In this document: positions 11,901-22,739 of the stretch, piece after piece
Layout: the number at the start of each line of letters is the position of its first letter
Position numbering within the stretch: the first letter of the stretch is position 1
NCBI RefSeq assembly: GCF_050003625.1
Contig: NC_134398.1
Location: 63,496,891-63,560,890 of the forward strand
Direction: 5' to 3'
DNA: 64,000 nt
Source of the DNA: Haematobia irritans
Lineage: Eukaryota > Arthropoda > Insecta > Diptera > Muscidae
The notes under the pieces: model-generated
What the model saw: the letters and a program-made list of their open reading frames with translations, nothing else
The model's database searches: none
Told to the model about the DNA's origin: nothing
Program-made: the position numbers and the translations under genes

Positions 11901-14900
11901 GCATGGTCCGCGGCTCGATTCTCCGTGCAGGCAAAAGGTCAAAACATTTTAAAAATTTATAAAATCGTATAATTTCTTCTACATTGTTGGTATTACAGGA
12001 AAAGGTGTAAAGAACTAAAAAACTCCTGGATGTGAGGGAAAATGCAATTAGCAAGAAAACCATGTTTTTTTTTTTTGAGTTAGTCTTTATGAAATTGTTT
12101 CTACATCCTGAAAAAGAATAAACGTTTATCACAAAAAGTATACACTTTTCTTCCAAATACACTTCCTTACAGCGAAAAGCAAATGAGAAACGAACTTTAT
12201 TTGTCTAAAATTTCGTTTGGGAGGAAAGAATTATTTTTATATAATTATATCCGTTATCTACTGTTCATAGTTATATTTTTACCAATAGTATAGTTTTTAC
12301 TAATATTAAGGAATAAAGTTGCCTAAATAAAGGGTGTGAAGTTAAAGTTGTTTTTAAAGTTGTTTTTAGCCAAGACACAAACCACCAGAAAAATTTTTAA
12401 TTTTCACTTTTCAGCGAAAATTCGCACAAAATCAAACGAATTTCATCTTGATTTGTTGCTGTTTGACTAAAAGCAATAAAATATGAACACATTTTGTTAA
12501 TTATTTTATATTTAGACCTTTAAACTATAGGGAGTTAAAACCGAAAAATACGACTAAACTGTTCAAAGCTGATTTTGGCTATTTCTGATAGACGATAATG
12601 AACCAAAGGGGGTACAAGTTGGTTACCCCAACTGAGGAGCGTACCCCAGTGAAAAGCCCATGGGCGTACGTAACCTGTGAGTGGAGAAATCAGGGGGGGG
12701 GATTCAAATCAACTTTATGTCTATTTTTGAACGCATTATGAATACAATTTCTTTTAAATTTTAAAACCAGTAGACATCCCAGACTGAGTAGAAAGCTACA
12801 GTTGCATTTCCATAACCGTAGCGTATTAAATTTTTAAAAGGGGGCCTAAGTAATTTTAGTAAAAATTTCGATATGGATTTTCGCCTATTTACACCTCACG
12901 ACAACGAACTAAAGTGGGTATACGTAGGTAGCTGCACTCTTGGAGCATCCCCCAGTGAAAGCCCCATGGGCGTAGCTCATCTGTGAACGGAGAAAAGTCA
13001 AAGGGGGTAAAAGTACTTTTTGTTACAATTTCAACTATTTTCAACACCGATTTTCACCTATTTACACCCCACGACAACGAACTAAAGTGGGTATACGTAG
13101 GTAGCTGCACCCTTAGAGCATCCCCCAGTGAAAGCCCCATGGGCGTAGCTCATCTGTGAACGGAGAAAACACAATGGGGGTAAATGTTATATTTGTCACA
13201 ATTTCAACACTGATTTTCGCCTACTTACACCCCACGACAACGAACTAAAGTGGGTATACGTAGATAGCTGCACTCTTGGAGCATCCCCCAGTGAAAGCCC
13301 CATGGGCGTAGCTCATCTGTGAACGGAGAAAAGTCAAAGGGGGTAAAAGTACTTTTTGTTATAGTTTCAACTATTTTCAACACCGATTTTCACCTATTTA
13401 CACCCCACGACAACGAACTAAAGTGGGTATACGTAGGTAGCTGCGCCCTTAGAGCATCCCCCAGTGAAAGCCCCATGGGCGTAGCTCATCTGTGAACGGA
13501 GAAAAGTCAAAGGGGGTAAAGTACTTTTTGTTATAATTTCAACTATTTTCAACACCGATTTTCACCTATTTACACCCCACGACAACGAACTAAAGTGGGT
13601 ATACGTAGGTAGCTGCACCCCTAGAGCATCCCCCAGTGAAAGCCCCATGGGCGTAGCTCAGCTGTGAACGGAGAAAACTCAAAGGGGGTAAAAGTACTTT
13701 TTGTTACAATTTCAACTATTTTCAACACCGATTTTCACCTATTTACACCCCACGACAACGAACTAAAGTGGGTATACGTAGGTAGCTGCACCCTTAGAGC
13801 ATCCCCCAGTGAAAGCCCCATGGGCGTAGCTCATCTGTGAACGGAGAAAACACAATGGGGGTAAATGTTATATTTGTCACAATTTCAACACTGATTTTCC
13901 CCTAGTTACACCCCACGACAACGAACTAAAGTGGGTATACGTAGGTAGCTGCACTCTTGGAGCATCCCCCAGTGAAAGCCCCATGGGCGTAGCTCATCTG
14001 TGAACGGAGAAAACACAATGGGGGTAAATGTTATATTTGTCACAATTTCAACACTGATTTTCGCCTACTTACACCCCACGACAACGAACTAAAGTGGGTA
14101 TACGTAGATAGCTGCACTCTTGGAGCATCCCCCAGTGAAAGCCCCATGGGCGTAGCTCATCTGTGAACGGAGAAAATCAAAGGGGGTAAAAGTACTTTTT
14201 GTTATAATTTCAACTATTTTCAACACCGATTTTCACCTATTTACACCCCACGACAACGAACTAAAGTGGGTATAAGTAGGTAGCTGCGCCCTTAGAGCAT
14301 CCCCCAGTGAAAGCCCCATGGGCGTAGCTCATCTGTGAACGGAGAAAAGTCAAAGGGGGTAAAGTACTTTTTGTTATAATTTCAACTATTTTCAACACCG
14401 ATTTTCACCTATTTACACCCCACGACAACGAACTAAAGTGGGTATACGTAGGTAGCTGCACCCCTAGAGCATCCCCCAGTGAAAGCCCCATGGGCGTAGC
14501 TCATCTGTGAACGGAGAAAAGTCAAAGGGGGTAAAAGTACTTTTTGTTACAATTTCAACTATTTTCAACACCGATTTTCACCTATTTACACCCCACGACA
14601 ACGAACTAATGTGGGTATACGTAGGTAGCTGCACCCTTAGAGCATCCCCCAGTGAAAGCCCCATGGGCGTAGCTCATCTGTGAACGGAGAAAACACAATG
14701 GGGGTAAATGTTATATTTGTCACAATTTCAACACTGATTTTCGCCTACTTACACCCCACGACAACGAACTAAAGTGGGTATACGTAGATAGCTGCACTCT
14801 TGGAGCATCCCCCAGTGAAAGCCCCATGGGCGTAGCTCATCTGTGAACGGAGAAAAGTCAAAGGGGGTAAAAGTACTTTTTGTTATAATTTCAACTATTT

Positions 14901-17900
14901 TCAACACCGATTTTCACCTATTTACACCCCACGACAACGAACTAAAGTGGGTAGATGTCGGTAGCTGCACCCTTGGAACATCCCCCATTGAAATCCCCAT
15001 GGGCATACCTAATCTGTGAACGGAGGAAAGTCAAGGAGCGCTAAAATATTTTTTTAGTACTCTATAGCGGCAATTTTTTTTTAACAAAGGTTTCATATGT
15101 GTACCAGTAATATTCGTTTTCGCTTAGTCATGATTTTATCGAATCTATATATTATTATCCTTGAATCATTTATTTAAAAAATTTAAATATTTATTGTTGA
15201 AAGTTTAATATTTCTACTCGATCATTTTTGCTAACAAAGTTCGCGAACCGAACTGTTGTCACTAGAGTTCATACACGGTGTAGATGCCAAGTAAGAAGAA
15301 GATTATTAAAATTGCGCGCTTTTGATACTGCGTGTAGTTTAATATAACTTTAAACGTGAAAGACAAGGATGGCAATATAGAGTACCATGCCGCCCTTTTT
15401 TGTTTTGAAACATTTCAATATATCCAATGTGCAAAACAAGGACGGAGGTATAATTATAGCATTTTGCCGCCCTTTACCAACATTTTAATGCGAATGCCAA
15501 CCCAGTAGAATAAATATACTTTATCTTTGCTAATGAAGCTAATATTGTAATATCGTTTATGTAGTTGTTGTTTATAGGACTTCTATTATGATACAACAAA
15601 ATTTCATTAACAAAATAAGATATGCATCTTTTATGGGCAATGGTAATTTCGCACGATATTCGACAAATCTGTGGCGTCTGAACGACACACAGTAAATATT
15701 TGATTTCCAAAATTTTGTCTCGTTTAGTTGGCACCACTTTTCACATGATTGTAACCTAGGGCACAAACATGCAAAGATAATCGAATTCTATTGCAAAACA
15801 CCAAAAAGCCCAAAAATATATATATTATTTCATGTATTCTACATAAAAAGCCATAAATACAAGTAATTGAATTTTATATGCAGAATTATTAGGACGCGCA
15901 CATCGTTATACGGAGGCAAACATGTATATGAAGAAGCGTTCACATTACAAGATTATTTGTACAAAATTTTGGGGATGCCATATAATGAGCCGTCCAGATT
16001 ATAAGTTTATTATAAGTTTATCCCGGATTTTTAAAATATTGCTGAAAACTCTTTTGTAATAGAGAAGGGATCTATTAAAGTAACCGACATAATTAAAGAC
16101 CCTATTTTGCATGAATGAAATTTTCTGCTCATAACGTCAATTTATTAGAGAAAACAAACAACCAAAAAATCTTCGTGGTTTACTTAACGATGTATTTATT
16201 GTTATCTGCACAGAAAATAACACAGCTAACGATTGTAAATATAGTTTAAAACGTCTACCGAATAGCTTTGATGTTATTTTTCTTGTTATCCCATCTTAAC
16301 TATGCGATTCATCGTTAAAATTGAATACAGAATCCCACAGAATATTGACAATACTTTTAATTTATGTCCGATATCATAATCGATACTGCTACTTGTTAAT
16401 GTGATCGACAACACATTTATCGATTTTTTAGTCATTCTGTACAACAACATTGCGTCCTGATAAACTTATTATCTGGACGCGGTATAATGCACATGGTATT
16501 TCCAAAAAGTTGTACAACTAATCATGTAATATGAACGCTTCTTCATATACATGTTTGCCTCCGTATAACGATGTGCGCGTGCTAATAATTCTGCATATAA
16601 AATTCAATTACTTGTATTTTTGGCTTTTTATGTACAATACATGAAATAAATATATATATATTTGGGCTTTTTGGTGTTTTGCAATAGAATTCGATTATCT
16701 TTGCATGTTTGTGCCCTAGGTTACAATCATGTTAAAAGTGGTGCCAACTAAACGAGACAAAATTTTGGAAATCAAATATTTACTGTGTGCCGTTCAGACG
16801 CCACAAATTTGTCGAATGTCGTGCGAAATTACCATTGCCCATAAAAAAATGCATATCTTATTTTGCTAATGAAATTTTGTTGAATCATAATAGAAGTCCT
16901 ATACAAAACAACTACATAAACAATATTACAATATTAGCTTCATTAGCAAAGATAAAGTATATTTATTCTACTGGGTTGGCATTCGCATTAAAATGTTGGT
17001 AAAGGGCGGCAAAATGCTATAATTATACCTCCGTCCTTGTTTTGCACATTGGATATATTGAAATGTTTCAAAACAAAAAAGGGGGGCATGGTACTCTATA
17101 TTGCCATCCTTGTCTTTCACGTTTAAAGTTATATTAAACTACACGCAGTATCAAAAGCGCGCAATTTTAATAATCTTCTTCTTACTTGGCATCTACACCG
17201 TGTATGAATTCTAGTGACAATAGTTCGGTTCGCGAACTTTGTTAGCAAAAATGATCGAGTATAAATATTAAACTTTCAACAATAAATATTTAAATTTTTT
17301 AAATAAATGATTCAAGGATAATAATATATAGATTCGATAAAATCATGACTAAGCGAAAACGAATATTACTGGTACACATATGAAACCTTTGTTAAAAAAA
17401 ATTTGCCGCTATAGAGTACTAAAAAAATATTTTAGCGCTCCTTGACTTTCCTCCGTTCACAGATTAGGTATGCCCATGGGGATTTCAATGGGGGATGTTC
17501 CAAGGGTGCAGCTACCGACGTCTACCCACTTTAGTTCGTTGTCGTGGGGTGTAAATAGGTGAAAATCGGTGTTGAAAATAGTTGAAATTGTAACAAAAAG
17601 TACTTTTACCCCCTTTGACTTTTCTCCGTTCACAGATGAGCTACGCCCATGGGGCTTTCACTGGGGGATGCTCCAAGAGTGCAGCTATCTACGTATACCC
17701 ACTTTAGTTCGTTGTCGTGGGGTGTAACTAGGCGAAAATCAGTGTTGAAATTGTGACAAATATAACATTTACCCCCATTGTGTTTTCTCCGTTCACAGAT
17801 GAGCTATGCCCATGGGGCTTTCACTGGGGGATGCTCTAAGGGTGCAGCTACCTACGTATACCCACTTTAGTTCGTTGTCGTGGGGTGTAAATAGGTGAAA

Positions 17901-20900
17901 ATCGGTGTTGAAAATAGTTGAAATTGTAACAAAAAGTACTTTTACCCCCTTTGACTTTTCTCCGTTCACAGATGAGCTACGCCCATGGGGCTTTCACTGG
18001 GGGATGCTCTAAGGGTGCAGCTACCTACGTATACCCACTTTAGTTCGTTGTCGTGGGGTGTAAATAGGTGAAAATCGGTGTTGAAAATAGTTGAAATTGT
18101 AACAAAAAGTACTTTTACCCCCTTTGACTTTTCTCCGTTCACAGATGAGCTACGCCCATGGGGCTTTCACTGGGAGATGCTCTAGGGGTGCAGCTACCTA
18201 CGTATACCCACTTTAGTTCGTTGTCGTGGGGTGTAAATAGGTGAAAATCGGTGTTGAAAATAGTTGAAATTATAACAAAAAGTACTTTACCCCCTTTGAC
18301 TTTTCTCCGTTCACAGATGAGCTACGCCCATGGGGCTTTCACTGGGGGATGCTCTAAGGGCGCAGCTACCTACGTATACCCACTTTAGTTCGTTGTCGTG
18401 GGGTGTAAATAGGTGAAAATCGGTGTTGAAAATAGTTGAAATTATAACAAAAAGTACTTTTACCCCCTTTGACTTTTCTCCGTTCACAGATGAGCTACGC
18501 CCATGGGGCTTTCACTGGGGGATGCTCCAAGAGTGCAGCTATCTGCGTATACCCACTTTAGTTCGTTGTCGTGGGGTGTAAGTAGGCGAAAATCAGTGTT
18601 GAAATTGTGACAAATATAACATTTACCCCCATTGTGTTTTCTCCGTTCACAGATGAGCTACGCCCATGGGGCTTTCACTGGGGGATGCTCTAAGGGTGCA
18701 GCTACCTACGTATACCCACTTTAGTTCGTTGTCGTGGGGTGTAAATAGGTGAAAATCGGTGTTGAAAATAGTTGAAATTATAACAAAAAGTACTTTACCC
18801 CCTTTGACTTTTCTCCGTTCATAGATGAGCTACGCCCATGGGGATTTCACTGGGGGATGCTCCAAGAGTGCAGCTATCTACGTATACTCACTTTAGTTCG
18901 TTGTCGTGGGGTGTAACTAAGCGAAAATCAGTGTTGAAATTGTGACAAATATAACATTTACCCCCATTGTGTTTTCTCCGTTCACAGATGAGCTACGCCC
19001 ATGGGGCTTTCACTGGGGGATGCTCTAAGGGTGCAGCTACCTACGTGTACCCACTTTAGTTCGTTGTCGTGGGGTGTAAATAGGTGAAAATCGGTGTTGA
19101 AAATAGTTGAAATTATAACAAAAAGTACTTTACCCCCTTTGACTTTTCTCCGTTCACAGATGAGCTACGCCCATGGGGCTTTCACTGGGGGATGCTCTAA
19201 GGGTGCAGCTACCTACGTATACCCACTTTAGTTCGTTGTCGTGGGGTGTAAATAGGTGAAAATCGGTGTTGAAAATAGTTGAAATTGTAACAAAAAGTAC
19301 TTTTACCCCCTTTGACTTTTCTCCGTTCACAGATGAGCTACGCCCATGGGGCTTTCACTGGGGGATGCTCCAAGTGTGCAGCTACCTACGTATACCCACT
19401 TTAGTTCGTTGTCGTGAGGTGTAAATAGGCGAAAATCCATATCGAAATTTTTACTAAAATTACTTAGCCCCCCTTTTAAAATTTTAATACGCTACGGTTA
19501 TGGAAATGCAACTGTAGCTTTCTACTCAGTCTGGGCTGTCTACTGGTTTTAAAATTTAAAAGAAATTGTATTCATAATGCGTTCAAAAATAGACATAAAG
19601 TTGATTTGAACACCCCCCCCTGATTCCTCCTCTCACAGGTTACGTACGCCCATGGGCTTTTCACTGGGGTACGCTCCTCAGTTGGGGTAACCAACGTGTA
19701 CCCCCTTTGGTTCATTATAGTCTATCAGAAATAGCCAAAATCAGCTTTGAACAGCTTAGTCGTATTTTTGGGTTTTAACTCCCTATTGTTTAAAGGTCTA
19801 AATATAAAATAATTAACAAAATGTGTTCATATTTTATTGCTTTTAGTCAAACAGCAACAAATCAAGATGAAATTCGTTTGATTTTGTGCGAATTTTCGCT
19901 GAAAAGTGAAAATTAAAAATTTTTCTGGTGGTTTGTGTCTTGGCTAAAAACAACTTTAAAAAACAACTTTAACTTCACACCCTTGCCTAAATACAGGTTG
20001 TTTTTAGATTTAGATCTTTTAAACATAAAATTGTAACTCTTGTTAGAAAACCTGTATTTTTACATTTATTAAAGATTTTCTAAAAACAGTCTAACGAAGT
20101 TATAACAGCTTGTGGCCGAGCGATCTCTGGCTCTTTTCTATTTTAAAGTGTTCGAATTTAATGTCAAACCATTATTAATTTTTAAAACTTTTACTTGCAG
20201 CCGTAAGCCTAAACAAAGTAGTTGCTAACTTGGCTACTGTAGGAGTTATACCCATTATTCAAGAACTGAAAAAAATTGAAGAATCGAATGAGGAAGAAGA
20301 TATTCAAGATCAAGTTGAAGTATTTCTACCTCGCTTCAGCACAACGTCTCATTTTAGTTTGAGGCCAATTTTGACAAAGGTATGTAATACACCAATATTT
20401 TTCTAATAGTCTCCCAGCAAAAAAATTTGGAAGTTCTTCCAAAGGCACAACTTTAAAATCAATTCCAGAAGATGTACTCCCTATAATGTTCTTTATTTTA
20501 ACTACACAAGAAATTAAATTAAAAAAAAAAAATATAACTAGCTTTTTTCATATTTTTAATGGATAATGTTAACTTTTTTGTTTTAAAAAGGTTAAAAACA
20601 GAGTAAGAATTCATAAAATGGTACGAATTATTTAAATTTTGTTGAAAAAAAAAAATGCTAAATCCAATTTGAAAAAAATGCGAATTTTTGAAAATATTTG
20701 AAATCAAACGTTTCAGACAAGCGTTAGAATGCATTAAAAATTATAAAAAATATTTATTTGACAAAATATCATAGAATTTTTTAATTTACATCCAAAACAT
20801 TGAATTCTGATTACACCTAAAGAAGTGATGCAAATTCAGTGCAACGGCTGTTGAAATGGAGGACTTCCATCCTATGACAAGCCCATGTTAAATTCATCGC

Positions 20901-21289
20901 TTCTGGGTCAATTTTGCACCACTTCCGGATCCAAAAAGAACATTTTCATTACTTTTTTGGCGACGCTTTTTTTTTGCTGGGTTTATATTAATTTTCCATT
21001 TAATTTTTTATTCAACTTCCAGATGGGCATTGTGGAAGCATTTGAGCCAAGTTTAGCTAATTTTGATAACATGGCCAAAAACATCTACGTAGGAAGTGTT
21101 TTCCAGTCTACCCGAATTATTGTCAATGAAGAAGGAACAGAAGCGGCTGCTGTAACTACAGCAGTTTTGGTTAATAAAGCTTCACCTACGAAGTTCTATT
21201 TGGATCGGCCCTTTGCCTATATGATTGTGGAGAAAAAATCTGGACTGTTGTTGTTTGCTGGCGAAGTCAAATCGCATCACTTTGATTAA
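8981..21289 (+). CDS. Secreted inhibitory-type serpin, five coding exons
   Basis: Coding exons are 8981-9417, 9499-9775, 9832-10027, 20201-20379 and 21023-21289. All introns are GT-AG and the joined frame is 1,356 nt, 451 residues plus stop. The N-terminus has a hydrophobic secretory segment (about residues 10-30). The body shows serpin landmarks: SPFAVWSLLLLLAEGA, then ISALYFKGKWK, then APFHDEKG, then SLNKVVANL. Near the C-terminus are an EEGTEAAAVTTAV hinge typical of inhibitory serpins and a DRPFAYMIVEK breach region. By alignment with the antitrypsin hinge the scissile bond is probably Lys415-Ala416, predicting a trypsin-like protease target, as in insect clip-protease cascades. The orthologue cannot be named from sequence alone; the Spn77Ba-like group is only a guess. 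Introns are 81, 56, 10,173 and 643 bp. The true N-terminus is uncertain because an acceptor at 9032 and a mini-exon at 6245 offer an alternative start. The reading frame has no breaks. Confidence 0.93.
10640..10800 (+). mobile_element. Partial SINE
   Basis: It matches the non-tRNA body of the SINE at 7063-7400 in the opposite orientation (cagcagtggattatctcc, ctcagtaatgctggtgacat, ggctataaaaagg). The tRNA head is missing. Confidence 0.6.
11385..12235 (+). mobile_element. Element D, 5'-truncated, with two tRNA-like modules
   Basis: About 850 bp collinear with the complete copy at 29386-30295. It contains a tRNA-like segment read on the minus strand (11677-11746) and a second one on the plus strand (11868-11935, tagctcagtggttattgtg and ggctcgattctccgtgc). 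The left terminus is lost and the right end stops near aggaaagaattatttt. Confidence 0.7.
12890..15010 (+). repeat. Left-arm tandem array, 12-13 units of two sizes
   Basis: The anchor gccccatgggcg recurs at 12961, 13134, 13297, 13470, 13642, 13815, 13978, 14141, 14313, 14485, 14658 and 14821, and in a diverged form at about 14994. Spacings are either 172-173 bp (type A, with ggtaaaagtactttttgtta) or 163 bp (type B, with acacaatgggggtaaatgtt). The order left to right is A B A A A B B A A A B A. A more diverged unit lies outside the array at about 12600-12690. Confidence 0.95.
15010..16022. repeat. Left inner domain of the foldback arm
   Basis: It is non-tandem and inverted relative to 16440-17460. 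It includes a minus-strand open frame (15474-15737) with a counterpart in the other arm. Confidence 0.85.
15474..15737 (-). CDS. Unrecognised 87-codon frame in foldback arm (possible gene remnant)
   Basis: It starts MVPTKRDKILEIKYLL and ends STGLAFALKCW. The opposite arm has the same peptide pattern at 16730-17002, but one extra A in a run of As shifts its frame. I do not recognise the protein. It could be a captured host exon or a remnant of the element's own gene. It could also be a chance frame kept by arm homogenisation. Confidence 0.3.
   Translation of the reverse strand: MVPTKRDKILEIKYLLCVVQTPQICRISCEITIAHKRCISYFVNEILLYHNRSPINNNYINDITILASLAKIKYIYSTGLAFALKCW
16023..16439. other. Single-copy loop of the foldback element
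   Basis: About 0.4 kb of AT-rich sequence between the two arms. No open frame of useful length and no transposase similarity were seen. Confidence 0.6.
16440..17460. repeat. Right inner domain of the foldback arm
   Basis: Inverted copy of the left inner domain with scattered substitutions and small indels. The frameshifted counterpart of the left-arm open frame runs from ATG at 16730 to a stop after 17000. Confidence 0.85.
17445..19440 (-). repeat. Right-arm tandem array, 12 units of two sizes
   Basis: The anchor cccatgggg occurs at 17473, 17646, 17809, 17982, 18155, 18327, 18500, 18663, 18835, 18998, 19170 and 19343. Reading outward from the centre, the spacings give A B A A A A B A B A A. 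The left arm read outward gives A B A A A B B A A A B A. The arms therefore agree for the first five units and then differ. Confidence 0.95.
20640..20960 (+). repeat. Dispersed repeat in serpin intron 4
   Basis: It matches, in reverse orientation, 32590-32810 (shared: gcgttagaatgcatt, caacggctgttgaaatgg, cttccggatcc). It lies in the 643-bp last intron. Branch and acceptor signals (ttcaacttccag at 21022) are intact downstream. Confidence 0.65.
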
Positions 21290-21329
21290 GCAATTAAATT
21301 AGTTATAGTATACATTTAAGACATTTAAA

Positions 21330-21335
21330 AATAAA
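21330..21335 (+). terminator. Serpin polyadenylation signal
   Basis: AATAAA lies 41 bp after the serpin stop codon, in AT-rich sequence. Confidence 0.6.
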
Positions 21336-21558
21336 ATTTGTAATATTTTTACATCTAAATATCGGATTAAATGTGAATTACATTACCTCTATGGCAATAC
21401 CAATTAATGTTGGTTCAGATTAACCTCAAATCAAGCATATCGAGTAACCAGATATATTTATCACCGGTCTGTCCACAATTAACGTATTTGTTAACGGATG
21501 AGCTATTAATTACCAAAGAATAATATTTGAAGCTCGTAAGGAGTATTAAGAGAAGCTA

Positions 21559-22607
21559 CGAGGGCAGTTCGGAAACTTCTTAGCCTAGCACAAAAAGCGC
21601 GGTATAAACAGAAAAAAGTTAAGTGTTTTGGAAACTTCCATCTTCCATTATGAACACATGTTAAATTTTGTTTCGATCTGGCAACTCCTTCATATAGAAA
21701 CAGACGCATCCGCAATTTTTTTACAATGGAAAAATTAGAAATGCGTGTTATCATTAAATATTTACATAAAAGAGGTTTGTCGGGACAAGAAATTCATAAT
21801 GAAATGGTGAATGTGTTAGGTGAAAGTGTTCCTTCATGAAGAACTACAGATGAAAAAGCTTTCTGCAAAATGGGTGCCGCATTTGTTAACAGTCGATCAA
21901 AAACTCATAAGAATGAACATTGTTTGGATAGTTTTAAGCGAAATAAAATGGATTTTAAGCGTCGTTTCATAACTGTTGATGAGACATAGATCCACCACTA
22001 TACTCCAGATACAAAAGTACAATCCAAACAATGGACTGAAGCTGGAGGAAGTGCCCCAAAGAAGGCAAAAACAATTCAATAGGCTGGTAAGGTTATGACA
22101 ACGGTTTTTGGGACTTCAAAGGTATTTTATTGATTGACTAACTACAAAAGGGTAAAATAATAAGAGTACTATTGCAACCTTTTGGATCAATAAAATGTAC
22201 AAATTCGAGAAACACGTCCTGGCTTATAACACAAAAAAATAATCAAGACTATGCACCAGCGCACATGAGTGTTGTAACAATGGCTAAAATCAACGAATTA
22301 TTTAAAGTACGAGTTGCTTGACCACCCACCTTATTCTCCTGATTTAGCTCCCAGTGACATTTACTTTTTCCTAAATCTAAAAAAATTCCTTGCTGACAAG
22401 CGTTTTACCTCAAATGAAGATGCAATTACAGTTGTAAACCACTATTATGAAGACCTTGAGGAAAACTATTTTAATCAAGGGATAGAATTGCTAGAAAAGC
22501 GTGGGACTAAGTGTATTGAAGTTTCAGGAGATTATATTGAAAAATAAAAATATTTTTGAAAAACTAACTTTCTCTTTCATTGATAGGCTAAGAAGTTTCC
22601 GCCCTCG
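21559..22607 (+). mobile_element. mariner (DD34D), both ends present, internally deleted
   Basis: It is flanked by TA (21557-21558, 22608-22609). The terminal inverted repeats share CGAGGGC and GGAAACTTCTTAGCCTA, with six extra bases on the left. The C-terminal frame (22314-22547) keeps SPDLAPSD followed by LKKFLADKRF and then EDLEENYFNQG to the natural stop. Upstream, the catalytic Asp motif and much of the N-terminal domain are lost or frameshifted. At 1,049 bp it is shorter than the roughly 1.3 kb of an intact mariner. Confidence 0.88.
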
Positions 22608-22739
22608 TATATCTAAATCTAAATCGATTTTGCAAGGTTTGTCGGATCATAAGATATAATTTCTTGCCAATTTTTAATAAAATCTGTCAACAAATGAGGA
22701 TAATATGGCCATATTTGTAAAAATTGGGTCATATATGTA

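Larger units (their letters stand above)
12330..19984. mobile_element. Giant foldback (FB-like) element, 7,655 bp, 9-bp target duplication
   Basis: The two ends are inverted copies (left AAGGGTGTGAAGTTAAAGTT; right AACTTTAACTTCACACCCTT). They are flanked by the exact 9-bp direct repeat GCCTAAATA (12321-12329 and 19985-19993). Each arm has an outer domain of about 550 bp (12330-12890; 19436-19984), then a tandem array, then an inner domain of about 1 kb. The arms pair from 12330-16022 with 16440-19984, around a loop of about 0.4 kb. Inverted arms of tandem subrepeats with a 9-bp duplication match the architecture of Drosophila FB elements. Mutator-like (MULE) transposases also make 9-bp duplications. 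No transposase is encoded here, so it needs one in trans. Confidence 0.9.
10028..20200 (+). other. Serpin intron 3 (10.2 kb), filled with repeats
   Basis: Donor T|GTAAGT at 10028 and acceptor ttacttgcag ending at 20200 join Arg-Arg to Ser-Val-Ser-Leu-Asn-Lys in frame. Contents: R fragments (10300-11100), a partial SINE (10640-10800), a duplicated segment of about 210 bp (10808-10876 versus 11021-11090, sharing gagcatggaagccccaag), a D-type element (about 11385-12235), and the foldback element 12330-19984. Confidence 0.85.

Noticed and set aside
11677..11935. Possible tRNA genes
   Set aside because: A- and B-box-like motifs exist but acceptor stems do not pair, and the sequences recur inside elements C and D; they are tRNA-derived SINE modules.
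12890..19440. Regular repeats resembling a CRISPR array
   Set aside because: Units of 163/173 bp are repeated end to end with no unique spacers, in a eukaryotic intron; they are transposon subrepeats.
12330..19984. Assembly mirror artefact as the explanation of the giant palindrome
   Set aside because: The arms differ in unit order, indels and substitutions, there is a unique loop, and an exact 9-bp duplication flanks the outer ends.
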